Positions 9,831-18,623 of a DNA stretch of 64,000 bases are shown here, piece after piece. The first letter of the stretch is position 1. Each line of letters opens with the position of its first letter. The notes below the pieces were generated by a model. That model was given only the letters and a program-made list of their open reading frames with translations. It had not been told where the DNA came from and made no database searches. Both the position numbers and the translations under genes were made by a program. The stretch is from Novosphingobium beihaiense (GTDB lineage: Bacteria; Pseudomonadota; Alphaproteobacteria; Sphingomonadales; Sphingomonadaceae): NCBI RefSeq assembly GCF_022832375.1, contig NZ_JALHLG010000016.1, positions 1-64,000 of the forward strand, in the 5' to 3' direction.

Positions 9831-10903
9831 TGCCTGAAGCACGTTCGATGACTCTGTCGGCACCTGTCATGTGGATGCGGGGAGGCACGTCGAAAGGCGG
9901 CTATTTCCTCGCGGACGATCTCCCCCCCGATCCCGCAGAGCGCAATGCGTTTCTGCTGCGGGTGATGGGCTCTCCCGACCCGCGCCAGATAGACGGCATG
10001 GGGGGAGCCGATCCGCTCACCAGCAAGGTTGCCGTCGTGCGCAAGTCGGCGCGTAAGGGGATCGATGCCGATTACCTGTTTCTGCAGGTCTTCGTCGATC
10101 AGCCTCTGGTGTCGGACGCGCAGAATTGCGGCAATATCCTCGCGGGGATTGGGCCTTTCGCTATAGAGCGCGGCCTTGTCACGCCCACCGGCGATGAGAC
10201 GCGCGTGACCATCTTCATGGAAAACACCGGGCAGGTTGCCGTCGCGACCGTGCAGACGCCGGGCGGGCAAGTGACATACACGGGTGATGCCGCGATCGAT
10301 GGCGTGCCCGGAACCCATGCGCCGGTCCCGGTGGAATTCCGCGATACGGCCGGTTCGATGTGCGGCGCGCTGCTTCCCACTGGCAAGGCGGTGGAAGTGG
10401 TCAACGGCGTACCGGTTACGCTGATCGACAACGGAATGCCCTGCGTGGTGATGAAGGCGCAGGACGTGGGCGTGACCGGGTACGAGGATCGCGAAAGCCT
10501 TGATGCCAACAGCGAACTCAAGGCCCGGATCGAGGCCATCCGCCTGGCTGTGGGCGAGCGCATGAATCTGGGCGATGTGCGTGAGAAGTCCGTGCCCAAG
10601 ATGATGCTGGTCGCGCCGCCCAGAAGTGGCGGGGCCGTGACGGTGCGCAGTTTCATACCGCACCGGGCTCACGCCACGATCGGCGTGCTTGGCGCCGTTT
10701 CGGTCGCCACGGCGTGCCTGATCGAAGGTTCGCCCGCCGCCGAAGTGGCTGCCGTGCCCGACGGCACGCGCAAGATGCTTTCGGTCGAACATCCCACCGG
10801 GGAAATGAGCTGCGTGCTGGAAACCGATGGCTCCGGTGCCGTCACCAGCGCGGCTCTCCTGCGCACCGCGCGCAAGCTGATGGATGGAACCGTCTATGTC
10901 TGA
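9830..10903 (+). CDS. ligU: 4-oxalomesaconate isomerase/tautomerase (LigU/GalD, PrpF family)
   Basis: 357 residues of the PrpF/DapF-like fold. APVMWMRGGTSKGGYF at the N-terminus, MGGADPLTSK, AQNCGNILAGIGPFAIERGL and SFIPHRAHATIGVLGAVSVA are family signatures, including the paired Cys and Lys regions used for proton transfer. In the lig pathway this protein converts oxalomesaconate into the isomer LigJ hydrates; SYK-6 LigU is an allylic isomerase, while Pseudomonas GalD is described as a tautomerase. I cannot separate the two activities by eye. It is translationally coupled to ligK and followed by ligI after 94 bases. Confidence 0.88.
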   Translation: MPEARSMTLSAPVMWMRGGTSKGGYFLADDLPPDPAERNAFLLRVMGSPDPRQIDGMGGADPLTSKVAVVRKSARKGIDADYLFLQVFVDQPLVSDAQNCGNILAGIGPFAIERGLVTPTGDETRVTIFMENTGQVAVATVQTPGGQVTYTGDAAIDGVPGTHAPVPVEFRDTAGSMCGALLPTGKAVEVVNGVPVTLIDNGMPCVVMKAQDVGVTGYEDRESLDANSELKARIEAIRLAVGERMNLGDVREKSVPKMMLVAPPRSGGAVTVRSFIPHRAHATIGVLGAVSVATACLIEGSPAAEVAAVPDGTRKMLSVEHPTGEMSCVLETDGSGAVTSAALLRTARKLMDGTVYV

Positions 10904-10950
10904 TGCTTTGGCAAGTCCGTCCTGAACGGAGCCTGCCAAGTATGGAAAAA

Positions 10951-10977
10951 CGTTCGTGCTGAGCTTGTCGAAGCGCG
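10951..10977. repeat. Short dispersed intergenic repeat
   Basis: The stretch containing GTTCGTGCTGAGCTTGTCGA lies in the ligU-ligI gap. It matches a dispersed motif that I recall as frequent in sphingomonad intergenic DNA. Related fragments appear near 19701 and 36911. Confidence 0.5.
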
Positions 10978-10997
10978 TTTTGGCGAGGATGAGATAA

Positions 10998-11873
<876 letters not shown>

Positions 11874-11899
11874 ATTTTCACGGAACCCTGACTGTGCAA

Positions 11900-11935
11900 G
11901 AGGGAGAGCGGCCTGGCTGCTCTCCCTCCTTTTTT
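11900..11935 (+). terminator. Terminator between ligI and the convergent monooxygenase gene
   Basis: GAGGGAGAGC pairs with GCTCTCCCTC around a nine-base loop and is followed by CTTTTTT. It ends ligI transcription. Confidence 0.9.
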
Positions 11936-11953
11936 GCCGGCCGGGGCGGCTTT

Positions 11954-13105
11954 TTAGACGAGCGGATTGTTCAGCGGCAGGTCCAGGTGCCGCCGTCCCC
12001 ACAGTTCGCGCGTGACGTCCCAGTCCCAGAACGCATGCGAACACACCGTGTTGAGATCGCGCCAGATACGCTGCAGGGGCTGATCGTTGTGAAAGCTGGA
12101 AGAGCCGCAGACGGTCATCATCCGGTTCGCGGTGTCGCGGCAGTGGTTCGATACGAAGGCCACGATCCCTTTCGTGTCCAGCCGGTCTTCCAGCGTGAAG
12201 CGCCGCTTGTGCATGATCGCGGCCGAACGGTCATAGACGCCGCGCGCCAGATCCTGTGCCACGCGGGAGGCGATCTGGAATTCGCCAAGCGTTATGTGCA
12301 CGTGCTGCTGATCCTTGACCACGGTTCCGGTGTGGTTGCGCACCCGCCGCTCCACGATCGCTTCGTATGCCGTCAGCGCGCCTTCCAGGCTGCCTGTCAG
12401 GACCGGCAGGATGGTGCAGTAGGCGGCGATGAAAAAGGGGATGGAATAGAACGGGTTGTCATGCAGCTTCGTGCCTTCGCTGACGCCTTCGAAAAACTCG
12501 CTCATGGGGACGGTGCGGTGATCGGGCACGAACACGTCATGCGCGGCATAGTCGTTGCTGCCGGTTCCCGACATTCCGGTGAAATGCCAGGTGTCCAGGA
12601 TCTCCACGTCCTCCACCGGCATCAGGAACGCGCGCTGCCCGTCCTCGGCATTGCCGGACATCATGACCCAGTCCGCATGCACGATGCCCGATCCCCACAG
12701 CGCGCGCCCGCTGACCCGCCATCCGCCCTCGGTCTTGCGGGCGGACATGTCGGGCGCCGATGCCGCGGGAAGCAGCACATAGCCGCGTTTCCCGAACAGT
12801 TCCTCTTGTGCCTGTCCGGGGAATTTCGTCACATAGATATTGTGCATGATGTAGAACGCGGCGATCCAGCCGGTCGAAGGGCATGCGGCGCTGATCGCCC
12901 GGACCACCTCGAACATCGTCTGCAGGTTCGCTTCCGATCCGCCCCAGCGTTTCGGCACGAACATCGGGATGATCTCCGCCTCGACAAGCTCGCGGATGGA
13001 ATCGTCATGCGGTCTGCGCATTCGGGCAGCCTCGGCCGAGCGCGCCTGAATGGCGGGGGCCAGTGCACGCGCCCGTTCGATGAGTTCTCTGTCAGTTGCC
13101 GGCAT
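11954..13105 (-). CDS. Class D flavin-dependent monooxygenase, acyl-CoA dehydrogenase fold
   Basis: 383 residues with an acyl-CoA dehydrogenase fold. The pattern (PKRWGGSEANLQTM, CPSTGWIAAFY, GRALWGSGIVHADWVM, WHFTGMSGTGSNDYAAHDVF) matches the HpaB/HsaA/DszC-like flavin monooxygenases rather than true dehydrogenases; there is no YEGT-type catalytic Glu block. Such enzymes hydroxylate phenols or sterol-derived rings using FMNH2 or FADH2 from a separate reductase, and no reductase gene is nearby. The ATG at 13105 follows GGGAGATTGG. It is divergent from the TetR gene across 438 bases. The substrate is unknown. Confidence 0.82.
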   Translation of the reverse strand: MPATDRELIERARALAPAIQARSAEAARMRRPHDDSIRELVEAEIIPMFVPKRWGGSEANLQTMFEVVRAISAACPSTGWIAAFYIMHNIYVTKFPGQAQEELFGKRGYVLLPAASAPDMSARKTEGGWRVSGRALWGSGIVHADWVMMSGNAEDGQRAFLMPVEDVEILDTWHFTGMSGTGSNDYAAHDVFVPDHRTVPMSEFFEGVSEGTKLHDNPFYSIPFFIAAYCTILPVLTGSLEGALTAYEAIVERRVRNHTGTVVKDQQHVHITLGEFQIASRVAQDLARGVYDRSAAIMHKRRFTLEDRLDTKGIVAFVSNHCRDTANRMMTVCGSSSFHNDQPLQRIWRDLNTVCSHAFWDWDVTRELWGRRHLDLPLNNPLV

Positions 13106-13543
13106 TCCAATCTCCCACGTTTCCGGTTGTCCTGCGCGTGCACCCGTTTTCGGGGCTGCACGCATGAAAGGCTGCGGGAAGAGGGTATCCGGGGGCGCCG
13201 GATACCGGCAGGCGCAAGCAAGCGGCATCGAGCCGGCGCCTGCCGCACATCCTCTCATCCCCATGGCATGCCTGCGCCGAATCCGCCGTTGCAGACATGC
13301 CGAATCATAATTTACAGTTTGTATGTTATGAGTATGTGTCTCGGGAGCGTCCTGTCAACATTCAGGGTTCTTCTTGAGTATGTGTCTTTTTCAATAGATT
13401 GAAAATAAAGTTTATATTTGTCGATCTTGGTGCGCTTGGGTGTCTGTAAAGAATGAGCTATGTGCATACTTTTATGCTGGATTTGCACGTTGGCCGGGTG
13501 GTGCCATAGAAAGTCTGAAAGCGCCGGAGCCGGGCGCGAAAGG
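13106..13543. other. Intergenic region between monooxygenase and TetR genes
   Basis: No gene seen. The AT-rich right half contains a 13-base direct repeat (TGAGTATGTGTCT at 13329-13341 and 13375-13387) and a perfect palindrome at 13388-13405, directly after the second repeat. This is the probable divergent promoter and operator region. Confidence 0.6.
13388..13405. promoter_or_regulatory. Perfect palindrome, likely TetR operator
   Basis: TTTTCAAT and ATTGAAAA flank AG. It lies between the divergent monooxygenase and TetR genes and abuts one copy of the direct repeat. Confidence 0.5.
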
Positions 13544-14266
13544 ATGATTTCCTCCATGCATACGGTGGACCGGGAAATGACAGGGGCGGAGAAAGCCAAG
13601 CCGCAGGATCACCGTGTGCGTGTCGCCGGGGAGCGGCGTGAACGCATGCGCGCGCGTTTGCAGGACGCGATCCTGGCATCCTGCACGGCGAACGTGGATT
13701 TCAGCATGCCTTCGGTGGAGGATGTGTGCCGCACCGCCGGGGTTTCCCGCGCGACGTTCTACAAGCACTTCGATTCGGTTCAGGATGCCGTTGGGACGCT
13801 GGGCGAGGTCTTGCTGGACGAGATGGTCAACAGTCTGGCCGCCATGTTCGATGGAGACAGCGCTCTTGAACGGATCACGATGGGGCTGCAGCTATTCCTG
13901 ATGCGCAGCGTCACGGACCCGCGCTGGGCCACGTTCGTTTCCCGCGTGGTGCAGCTCGATCCGGATACGGACTTTGCCCGCAATGTCGCGAAGGATCTGA
14001 AGGCGGCTTCGGATTCAGGCGAAATCAGCATCGCCAATGCCGATGCGGCGATCAGCATGGCGCTGGGCTCGATGTTCGAGGCCATTCGTCACCTTCACAA
14101 GACGGGGGACCGCCGCCGCGAATATGTCGAGAGCCTGAGCGTGATGATCCTGCATGGCCTTGGTGTCCCCGCGGAACGTGCTGCCTCGCTCGTGCGCAAG
14201 AAATCGGCCCAGATCAGAGGGCTGGCTCCCGATTTTGCCGATTGGTGGAAGGACCCCTGGATCTGA
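13544..14266 (+). CDS. TetR-family transcriptional regulator
   Basis: About 240 residues. The N-terminal HTH is recognisable: AILASCTANVDFSMPSVEDV, then CRTAGVSRATFYKHFDSVQD, the classic TetR recognition helix followed by YKHF. The C-terminal ligand domain is not assignable. The start is uncertain: ATGs at 13544, 13556 and 13577 are in frame, and none has a textbook ribosome site. It is divergent from the flavin monooxygenase, so it probably represses that gene and itself through the palindrome at 13388. Confidence 0.85.
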   Translation: MISSMHTVDREMTGAEKAKPQDHRVRVAGERRERMRARLQDAILASCTANVDFSMPSVEDVCRTAGVSRATFYKHFDSVQDAVGTLGEVLLDEMVNSLAAMFDGDSALERITMGLQLFLMRSVTDPRWATFVSRVVQLDPDTDFARNVAKDLKAASDSGEISIANADAAISMALGSMFEAIRHLHKTGDRRREYVESLSVMILHGLGVPAERAASLVRKKSAQIRGLAPDFADWWKDPWI

Positions 14267-14316
14267 TCGGGCCCGCGGCCCGGCATGATCCGATGCCTTC
14301 GGCGGCCAGCGTCCGG

Positions 14317-14805
14317 TTATTCGGAGGGGAGTTCCTCGCTCTCCCGCGACAGGTCGGCAAAAGCATCCGCAAGGTTTTCCGACATGCGGCGCAGGACGGA
14401 GAGGCACAGGTCGATCTCCGCCGGATCGATACCGGCGGCGGCCACGCGATTGATCTGCGCGGCATAGTGCATCAGTTCGCCCTCAAGGGCGCGGCCGCGT
14501 TCGGTCAGCCGGATGCAGAACTTGCGCTTGTCCTGCTTGTCGCGCTCGCGGGTGACGAGGCCTTCGTTCACCATGGCGTTGATGATCGATGCGGTCGTGT
14601 TTTCGGCCACGTTCGTCATGTCGCTGAGGTATTTCTGGCTGACCCCGTCCTGAATCCACAGGATACGCAGGTAGTACCAGAAGCCCGTCTTCAGATCGTG
14701 CCGGGCCAGATAGGAATTCAGCAGGCGGTCGAAGCGCCTGTGGCAGCGGCGAACCTGATATCCGGCGCTTTTTTCCGGGTCCAGCGGGGTGGGCTTCGAT
14801 GGCAA
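14317..14805 (-). CDS. MarR-family regulator next to the phthalate genes
   Basis: About 162 residues with a MarR winged helix: YYLRILWIQDGVSQKYLSD, then NVAENTTASIINAMVNEGLV and RERDKQDKRKFCIRLTERGR (wing). I take the TTG at 14805, which has CAGGGAG eight bases upstream; a start near 14898 in the same frame would add an unlikely Cys-rich tail. It is downstream of pht5 on the same strand and is the closest regulator to the pht genes. The palindrome between pht4 and pht3 is a candidate target. It is clearly similar to the MarR protein encoded at 36283. Confidence 0.82.
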   Translation of the reverse strand: MPSKPTPLDPEKSAGYQVRRCHRRFDRLLNSYLARHDLKTGFWYYLRILWIQDGVSQKYLSDMTNVAENTTASIINAMVNEGLVTRERDKQDKRKFCIRLTERGRALEGELMHYAAQINRVAAAGIDPAEIDLCLSVLRRMSENLADAFADLSRESEELPSE

Positions 14806-14905
14806 AGGTATGCTCCCTGAGCGATCGCGGGCAGGCGCGATCCTGTAGCGGGAGCATATTTCGCAGTCGGCGCCAAAACACAATGGGCCCAAACACAATG
14901 GAGAG

Positions 14906-14941
14906 GCGCCGCGGCTCCTTGGAAGGGCACGCGGCGCTTTT
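14906..14941. terminator. GC-rich hairpin downstream of pht5
   Basis: GCGCCGCG pairs with CGCGGCGC across a 16-base loop, with TTTT on the plus side only. It sits between pht5 and the MarR gene and may reduce read-through. Confidence 0.4.
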
Positions 14942-14949
14942 GCGAAGAG

Positions 14950-15942
14950 TCAGATCACGAATTCGGAGAACGTTTCCGGAGCGAACATCTCCTCCACCGT
15001 CAACTGGCGGGGGGAGAGGCCCTGTTCGTGATGATAGCGGGTGAAGGTCTCGATCACATGCCGGTTGGGCCCGGCGCCATAGGGCCACCAGTTATGGCCC
15101 ATGGTCGCGATCGTGTCTTCGACCATGGCGATCTGCCAGGGCAGCATGGTCTTGAGCGAGGCGGACACCTGCAACTGCTCGTAGGTCAGCTTCTGCGCCT
15201 CGCAGAAGGCCTTGTAGAGCGCCTGTGCCACCCAGCGGTGCTTTTCGTAAACCTCGCGCCGGATGGCTACGACATGCATGATCGGGAAGATGCCCGTCTT
15301 CGCGTAATAGGCCTTCTCGACATCGACGAAATCGGGGAACAGGCGGCGCACCTTGTCCGGCTCGCTGTAGAAGGTGGAGGGCGCGCGGGCGGTGTGCAGC
15401 GCGTCGATCTCGCCATCGGCCAGCATGCGGGTGAGCGTCTGCGTGGGGCCGATTGGTTCCACCTTGAACGTGTCCGGCAGGTTGAGCTTGAGCTTTTCCT
15501 CGCGCCCCGGCGTCTCCTCGCCGCCGGTCACATAGGTGACCGAGGCGGGATCGATGCCGTATTCGTCCTGCAGGATGCCGCGAATCCAGACCGGCGCGGT
15601 CATCTGGTATTCGGGCACGCCGACGCGTTTGCCCACGAGGTCTTGCGGTTTTTCGATCCCGCTCTTCGCCGATACGAAAATGCACGAGTGCCGGAAGAAG
15701 CGCGAAGGGAAGACCGGGATCGCGATAAACGGCGGGTCTTCGCGGCCAAGCGTGACGCAGTAGGAGGACATCGAGAGTTCGGCGACATCGAATTCCTTGT
15801 TGCGCAGCATGCGGAAGAAGGTTTCCTCGACATCCAGCGCCTGAAAATTGAGATCGATGCCATCCGGACGGACCAGGCCGGTCTGCAGGGCTTCGGTGCG
15901 GTCATAGCCCCAGCAGGCAAGCGAAAGATTGAGGCGGGTCAT
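14950..15942 (-). CDS. pht5: 4,5-dihydroxyphthalate decarboxylase Pht5
   Basis: A 330-residue protein with a periplasmic-binding-protein-like fold but no signal peptide, as is usual for this decarboxylase family. Segments include LACWGYDRTEAL near the N-terminus, FPSRFFRHSCIFV, GKRVGVPEYQMTAPVWIRG, HTARAPSTFYSE and LPWQIAMVEDT. The enzyme removes one carboxylate of 4,5-dihydroxyphthalate to give protocatechuate, feeding LigAB. Its ATG overlaps the pht4 stop (ATGA). Similar proteins are sometimes annotated as ABC transporter substrate-binding proteins, but the lack of a leader and the context argue for the decarboxylase. Confidence 0.9.
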   Translation of the reverse strand: MTRLNLSLACWGYDRTEALQTGLVRPDGIDLNFQALDVEETFFRMLRNKEFDVAELSMSSYCVTLGREDPPFIAIPVFPSRFFRHSCIFVSAKSGIEKPQDLVGKRVGVPEYQMTAPVWIRGILQDEYGIDPASVTYVTGGEETPGREEKLKLNLPDTFKVEPIGPTQTLTRMLADGEIDALHTARAPSTFYSEPDKVRRLFPDFVDVEKAYYAKTGIFPIMHVVAIRREVYEKHRWVAQALYKAFCEAQKLTYEQLQVSASLKTMLPWQIAMVEDTIATMGHNWWPYGAGPNRHVIETFTRYHHEQGLSPRQLTVEEMFAPETFSEFVI

Positions 15943-17135
15943 CTGGATGACGTCTCCGATTGTTGATGATCTTGGATGATCCGGCGCGGATCGGCATCGG
16001 TGCCGGTCCGGCCGGACTGAATAAGGGCGGCGCAGCAGGCCATCGTTTCCAGGCCCCAGCGCCCGTCATGGCCGGAGGTATCCCCGCTGGCGATGGCGCG
16101 GGTGAATTCCTCGATGACAGCGGCTCTGGGAATGGCGGGGGGGGCGATCGGGATGTGTTCGCGCGCGGCATCGGCAAAGACTTCGATCCCGTCCGGCAGG
16201 ACTTTCAGGTCCGCGCCTTCGCAGCTTACCAGCAGAAAGCCGAAATGTTCGTGATGCGGTGCCGGGTGGACGGGCGTTGCCGACGGGCTGCCGTAAGTGC
16301 GGGCGAGCTTCGCCTGCATCTCATCCTCGCCAGAGAGAGAGGCGAGGGCCCGGCGGGCATCGCCATAGCGCAACGGGTCCTTGTCCTGCCCCAGTTCCGA
16401 GATCCAGCCCACCAGTTCGTCGCTGTCGTAATGGGCATAGCCGCTGTAGGTCAGCGACGCGGCTGCGCCGTCCGCAAAGGTCATGAGCGCGCTGTAGGCG
16501 CCGTCGCTCGGGCGGCCGGGGTCCCAGTTGCCGGTTACGGCGCGGATCGCGGTGGCGGGCTGGCCCACGATCCGGCGCACCACATCGATCTGGTGCGCGG
16601 CCTGGCTGTAGACCACGCCGCCGCCGCGCGCCTCGTCCAGTTCCTCGGGGCGGCGGGGGCGGTACATGAAATCGGTGAAATTGAACGAGGTGATCAGGCG
16701 CACGCGGCCGAACCGTCCCGATGCCACCATTTGCGCGGCGGTGCGCACGGGTTCGTCGAAGCCATGGCTGGGGCCGGTCATCAGCACTTTTCCGGCCTGC
16801 CGTGCCGCATCGGCCATACGCAGGCACTCGCCCACCGTGGTGGCCATGGGCTTTTCGACCAGTACATGCTTGCCCGCTTCCAGAGCCGCGATCGCCTGTT
16901 CCGCGTGAAGCCCGTGCGGCGTGGCAATATAAACCGCGCCGATGGCCGGATCGGCAAGCAGCGACTCCAGCGAGAAATGCCCGCTTGCCGCGAATTCCTC
17001 CGCGAACTGCCGGACGGCATCTGCACGCAGATCGAATGCACCGGCCAGCCGGATGGAAGGATGGGCACGAAGCGCGGGGAGCGTGAGCATGAACCCGCGC
17101 CCCAGCCCCGCGATTCCCAGATTGACGGTACTCAT
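15939..17135 (-). CDS. pht4: cis-4,5-dihydrodiol phthalate dehydrogenase Pht4
   Basis: A 398-residue Gfo/Idh/MocA-fold dehydrogenase. It has an N-terminal Rossmann motif (GLGRGF, residues 10-15), the family EKP motif in VLVEKPMATT (94-96), and a substrate half with GGGVVYSQAAHQIDVVRRIV. In phthalate catabolism this enzyme oxidises the cis-dihydrodiol made by Pht3 to 4,5-dihydroxyphthalate. Pairing with pht5 in an overlapping operon and with pht3 in a divergent position fixes the role. The ATG is at 17135; upstream in-frame codons have no better ribosome site. Confidence 0.9.
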   Translation of the reverse strand: MSTVNLGIAGLGRGFMLTLPALRAHPSIRLAGAFDLRADAVRQFAEEFAASGHFSLESLLADPAIGAVYIATPHGLHAEQAIAALEAGKHVLVEKPMATTVGECLRMADAARQAGKVLMTGPSHGFDEPVRTAAQMVASGRFGRVRLITSFNFTDFMYRPRRPEELDEARGGGVVYSQAAHQIDVVRRIVGQPATAIRAVTGNWDPGRPSDGAYSALMTFADGAAASLTYSGYAHYDSDELVGWISELGQDKDPLRYGDARRALASLSGEDEMQAKLARTYGSPSATPVHPAPHHEHFGFLLVSCEGADLKVLPDGIEVFADAAREHIPIAPPAIPRAAVIEEFTRAIASGDTSGHDGRWGLETMACCAALIQSGRTGTDADPRRIIQDHQQSETSSR

Positions 17136-17193
17136 AAGCGCGATCGTGCCTGCCTGACCCAAAATTTCCACTGCCTGTCTTGCAAAACGCATA

Positions 17194-17211
17194 TACTTCT
17201 ATATAGAAGTA
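17194..17211. promoter_or_regulatory. Perfect 18-base palindrome in the pht4-pht3 divergent promoter
   Basis: TACTTCTAT and ATAGAAGTA are exact reverse complements and sit centrally between the divergent pht45 and pht3-nadC operons. Imperfect relatives occur at 22531 and 22759. Size and symmetry fit a MarR-family operator. Confidence 0.7.
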
Positions 17212-17300
17212 ATTGCAACCTGCTGATTTGATGACTTCCAGAGGGCGTTCCCATGCGAATTCGCGGGGGCGTGCATCTGTGACGGTTGGAGGGATGATCC

Positions 17301-18623
17301 ATGACACCTGAACAAAATGATCTTCTGTGCCGCGTTGAGGGCGATGCCCCCATGGGGCAGCTGATGCGGCAGCACTGGATTCCCGCATGCATGATCGAGG
17401 AAGTGGCCGAGCCGGACGGCACGCCGCTGCGCGTGCGCCTGCTGGGTGAGAACATGGTGGTGTTCCGCGACAGCGAAGGGCGCGTGGGCGCGCTGGGCGA
17501 ACTGTGCCCGCACCGCCGCGCCTCGCTGGTGTTCGGCCGTAACGAGGAATGCGGCTTGCGCTGCCTCTATCACGGCTGGAAGTTCGACGTGGAAGGCAAT
17601 GTGGTCGACATGTCGTCCGAGCCCGCCGATTCCAGCATGCAGGGCAAGACCAAGGCCAAGGCCTATCCGGTGATCGAATCGGCAGGCTTCATCTGGGTCT
17701 GGATGGGCGATCCCGATAATGTGGGCGAATTTAACGCGCCCAACTGGTCGTCCGCGCCGGATGACAAGATCGCGATCATGAAGATCCACGGCGCCTGCAA
17801 CTGGGCACAGATCCTGGAAGGCGCGATCGATTCCTCGCACAGCTCCAGCCTGCACTCGACCAATATGCCGACGGCAACCGATGTCAGTGGCTCGACCGCG
17901 ACCGACACGGCCTGGCTGCGGCCGTCCGCCGACAAGTCGCCGCGCATCGAAGTGGAAAAGACGCCGTTCGGCTTCCGCTATGCCGCGATCCGCAAGCCGG
18001 TCCAGGATGCGGACAAGCAGGACTATGTGCGCACTTCGCTGTTCATTGCGCCGTTCACCGTGATCATCCCGTCGAACGACAAGTATCACCTGAGCCAGCT
18101 GCTGATCCCCATCGATGACGAGAACACGTTCTTCTACTGGATCGCCTGGCACACCGAAACGGGCATCACCCGCGATGCCTGGCGCAAGTTCTGCGGCGCG
18201 GAAATCGGCAAGGACGTGGAGCCGGTCACGTTCCGCAAGGTCCGCAACTACGAAAACAACTACATGCAGGACCGCGAGGCGATGAAGGCGGGTGATTTCA
18301 CCGGCATCTACGGCATTCCCTGCCAGGACATGGCGATGTGGGAATCGATGGGCAAGATCGCCGACCGCAGCGAGGATCACCTGGGCACCAGCGACAAGGC
18401 GATCTTTACCTTCCGCACCCAGATGTACCGCGCCGCGCAGGCCGTGCAAAAGGGCGAGCCTGCCATCGGCACCACGGGCACGGTCCTGCCGCAGGCCAAT
18501 CTGATCTCGTTCCAGGGCATGGTGCCCAAGGACAAGGACTGGCGCGAATACAATATTTCGCCCGAGGAACGTGCGCTGCGCGAACAGGGCAAGGCCACCG
18601 GCAAGCAGGAAGAGCTTGCGTGA
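17301..18623 (+). CDS. pht3: Phthalate 4,5-dioxygenase, Rieske oxygenase component Pht3
   Basis: 440 residues. The Rieske [2Fe-2S] ligands are Cys69-Pro-His71 and Cys88-Leu-Tyr-His91. The mononuclear-iron region EGAIDSSHSSSLH (173-185) supplies His180 and His185, with Asp177 bridging. The N-terminus TPEQNDLLCRVEGDAPMGQL is characteristic of phthalate 4,5-dioxygenases. It hydroxylates phthalate to the cis-4,5-dihydrodiol. GGAGG lies eight bases before the ATG. The flavin/iron-sulfur reductase (Pht2) that normally donates electrons is not in the window. The TGA overlaps the GTG of the nadC-like gene. Confidence 0.93.
   Translation: MTPEQNDLLCRVEGDAPMGQLMRQHWIPACMIEEVAEPDGTPLRVRLLGENMVVFRDSEGRVGALGELCPHRRASLVFGRNEECGLRCLYHGWKFDVEGNVVDMSSEPADSSMQGKTKAKAYPVIESAGFIWVWMGDPDNVGEFNAPNWSSAPDDKIAIMKIHGACNWAQILEGAIDSSHSSSLHSTNMPTATDVSGSTATDTAWLRPSADKSPRIEVEKTPFGFRYAAIRKPVQDADKQDYVRTSLFIAPFTVIIPSNDKYHLSQLLIPIDDENTFFYWIAWHTETGITRDAWRKFCGAEIGKDVEPVTFRKVRNYENNYMQDREAMKAGDFTGIYGIPCQDMAMWESMGKIADRSEDHLGTSDKAIFTFRTQMYRAAQAVQKGEPAIGTTGTVLPQANLISFQGMVPKDKDWREYNISPEERALREQGKATGKQEELA

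Noticed and set aside
11954..13105. True acyl-CoA dehydrogenase
   Set aside because: It lacks the usual substrate and catalytic Glu blocks, and its motifs match flavin monooxygenases of the same fold better.
13329..13387. CRISPR-like direct repeats
   Set aside because: Only two 13-base copies 46 bases apart in a promoter region; no array, no cas genes.
11894..13402. A 502-codon plus-strand frame opposite the flavin monooxygenase
   Set aside because: Shadow frame; it runs through a terminator and an AT-rich control region with no plausible start site.
14950..15942. ABC transporter substrate-binding protein as the identity of the pht5 gene
   Set aside because: The fold is similar, but there is no signal peptide and no permease or ATPase gene nearby, and it overlaps pht4.
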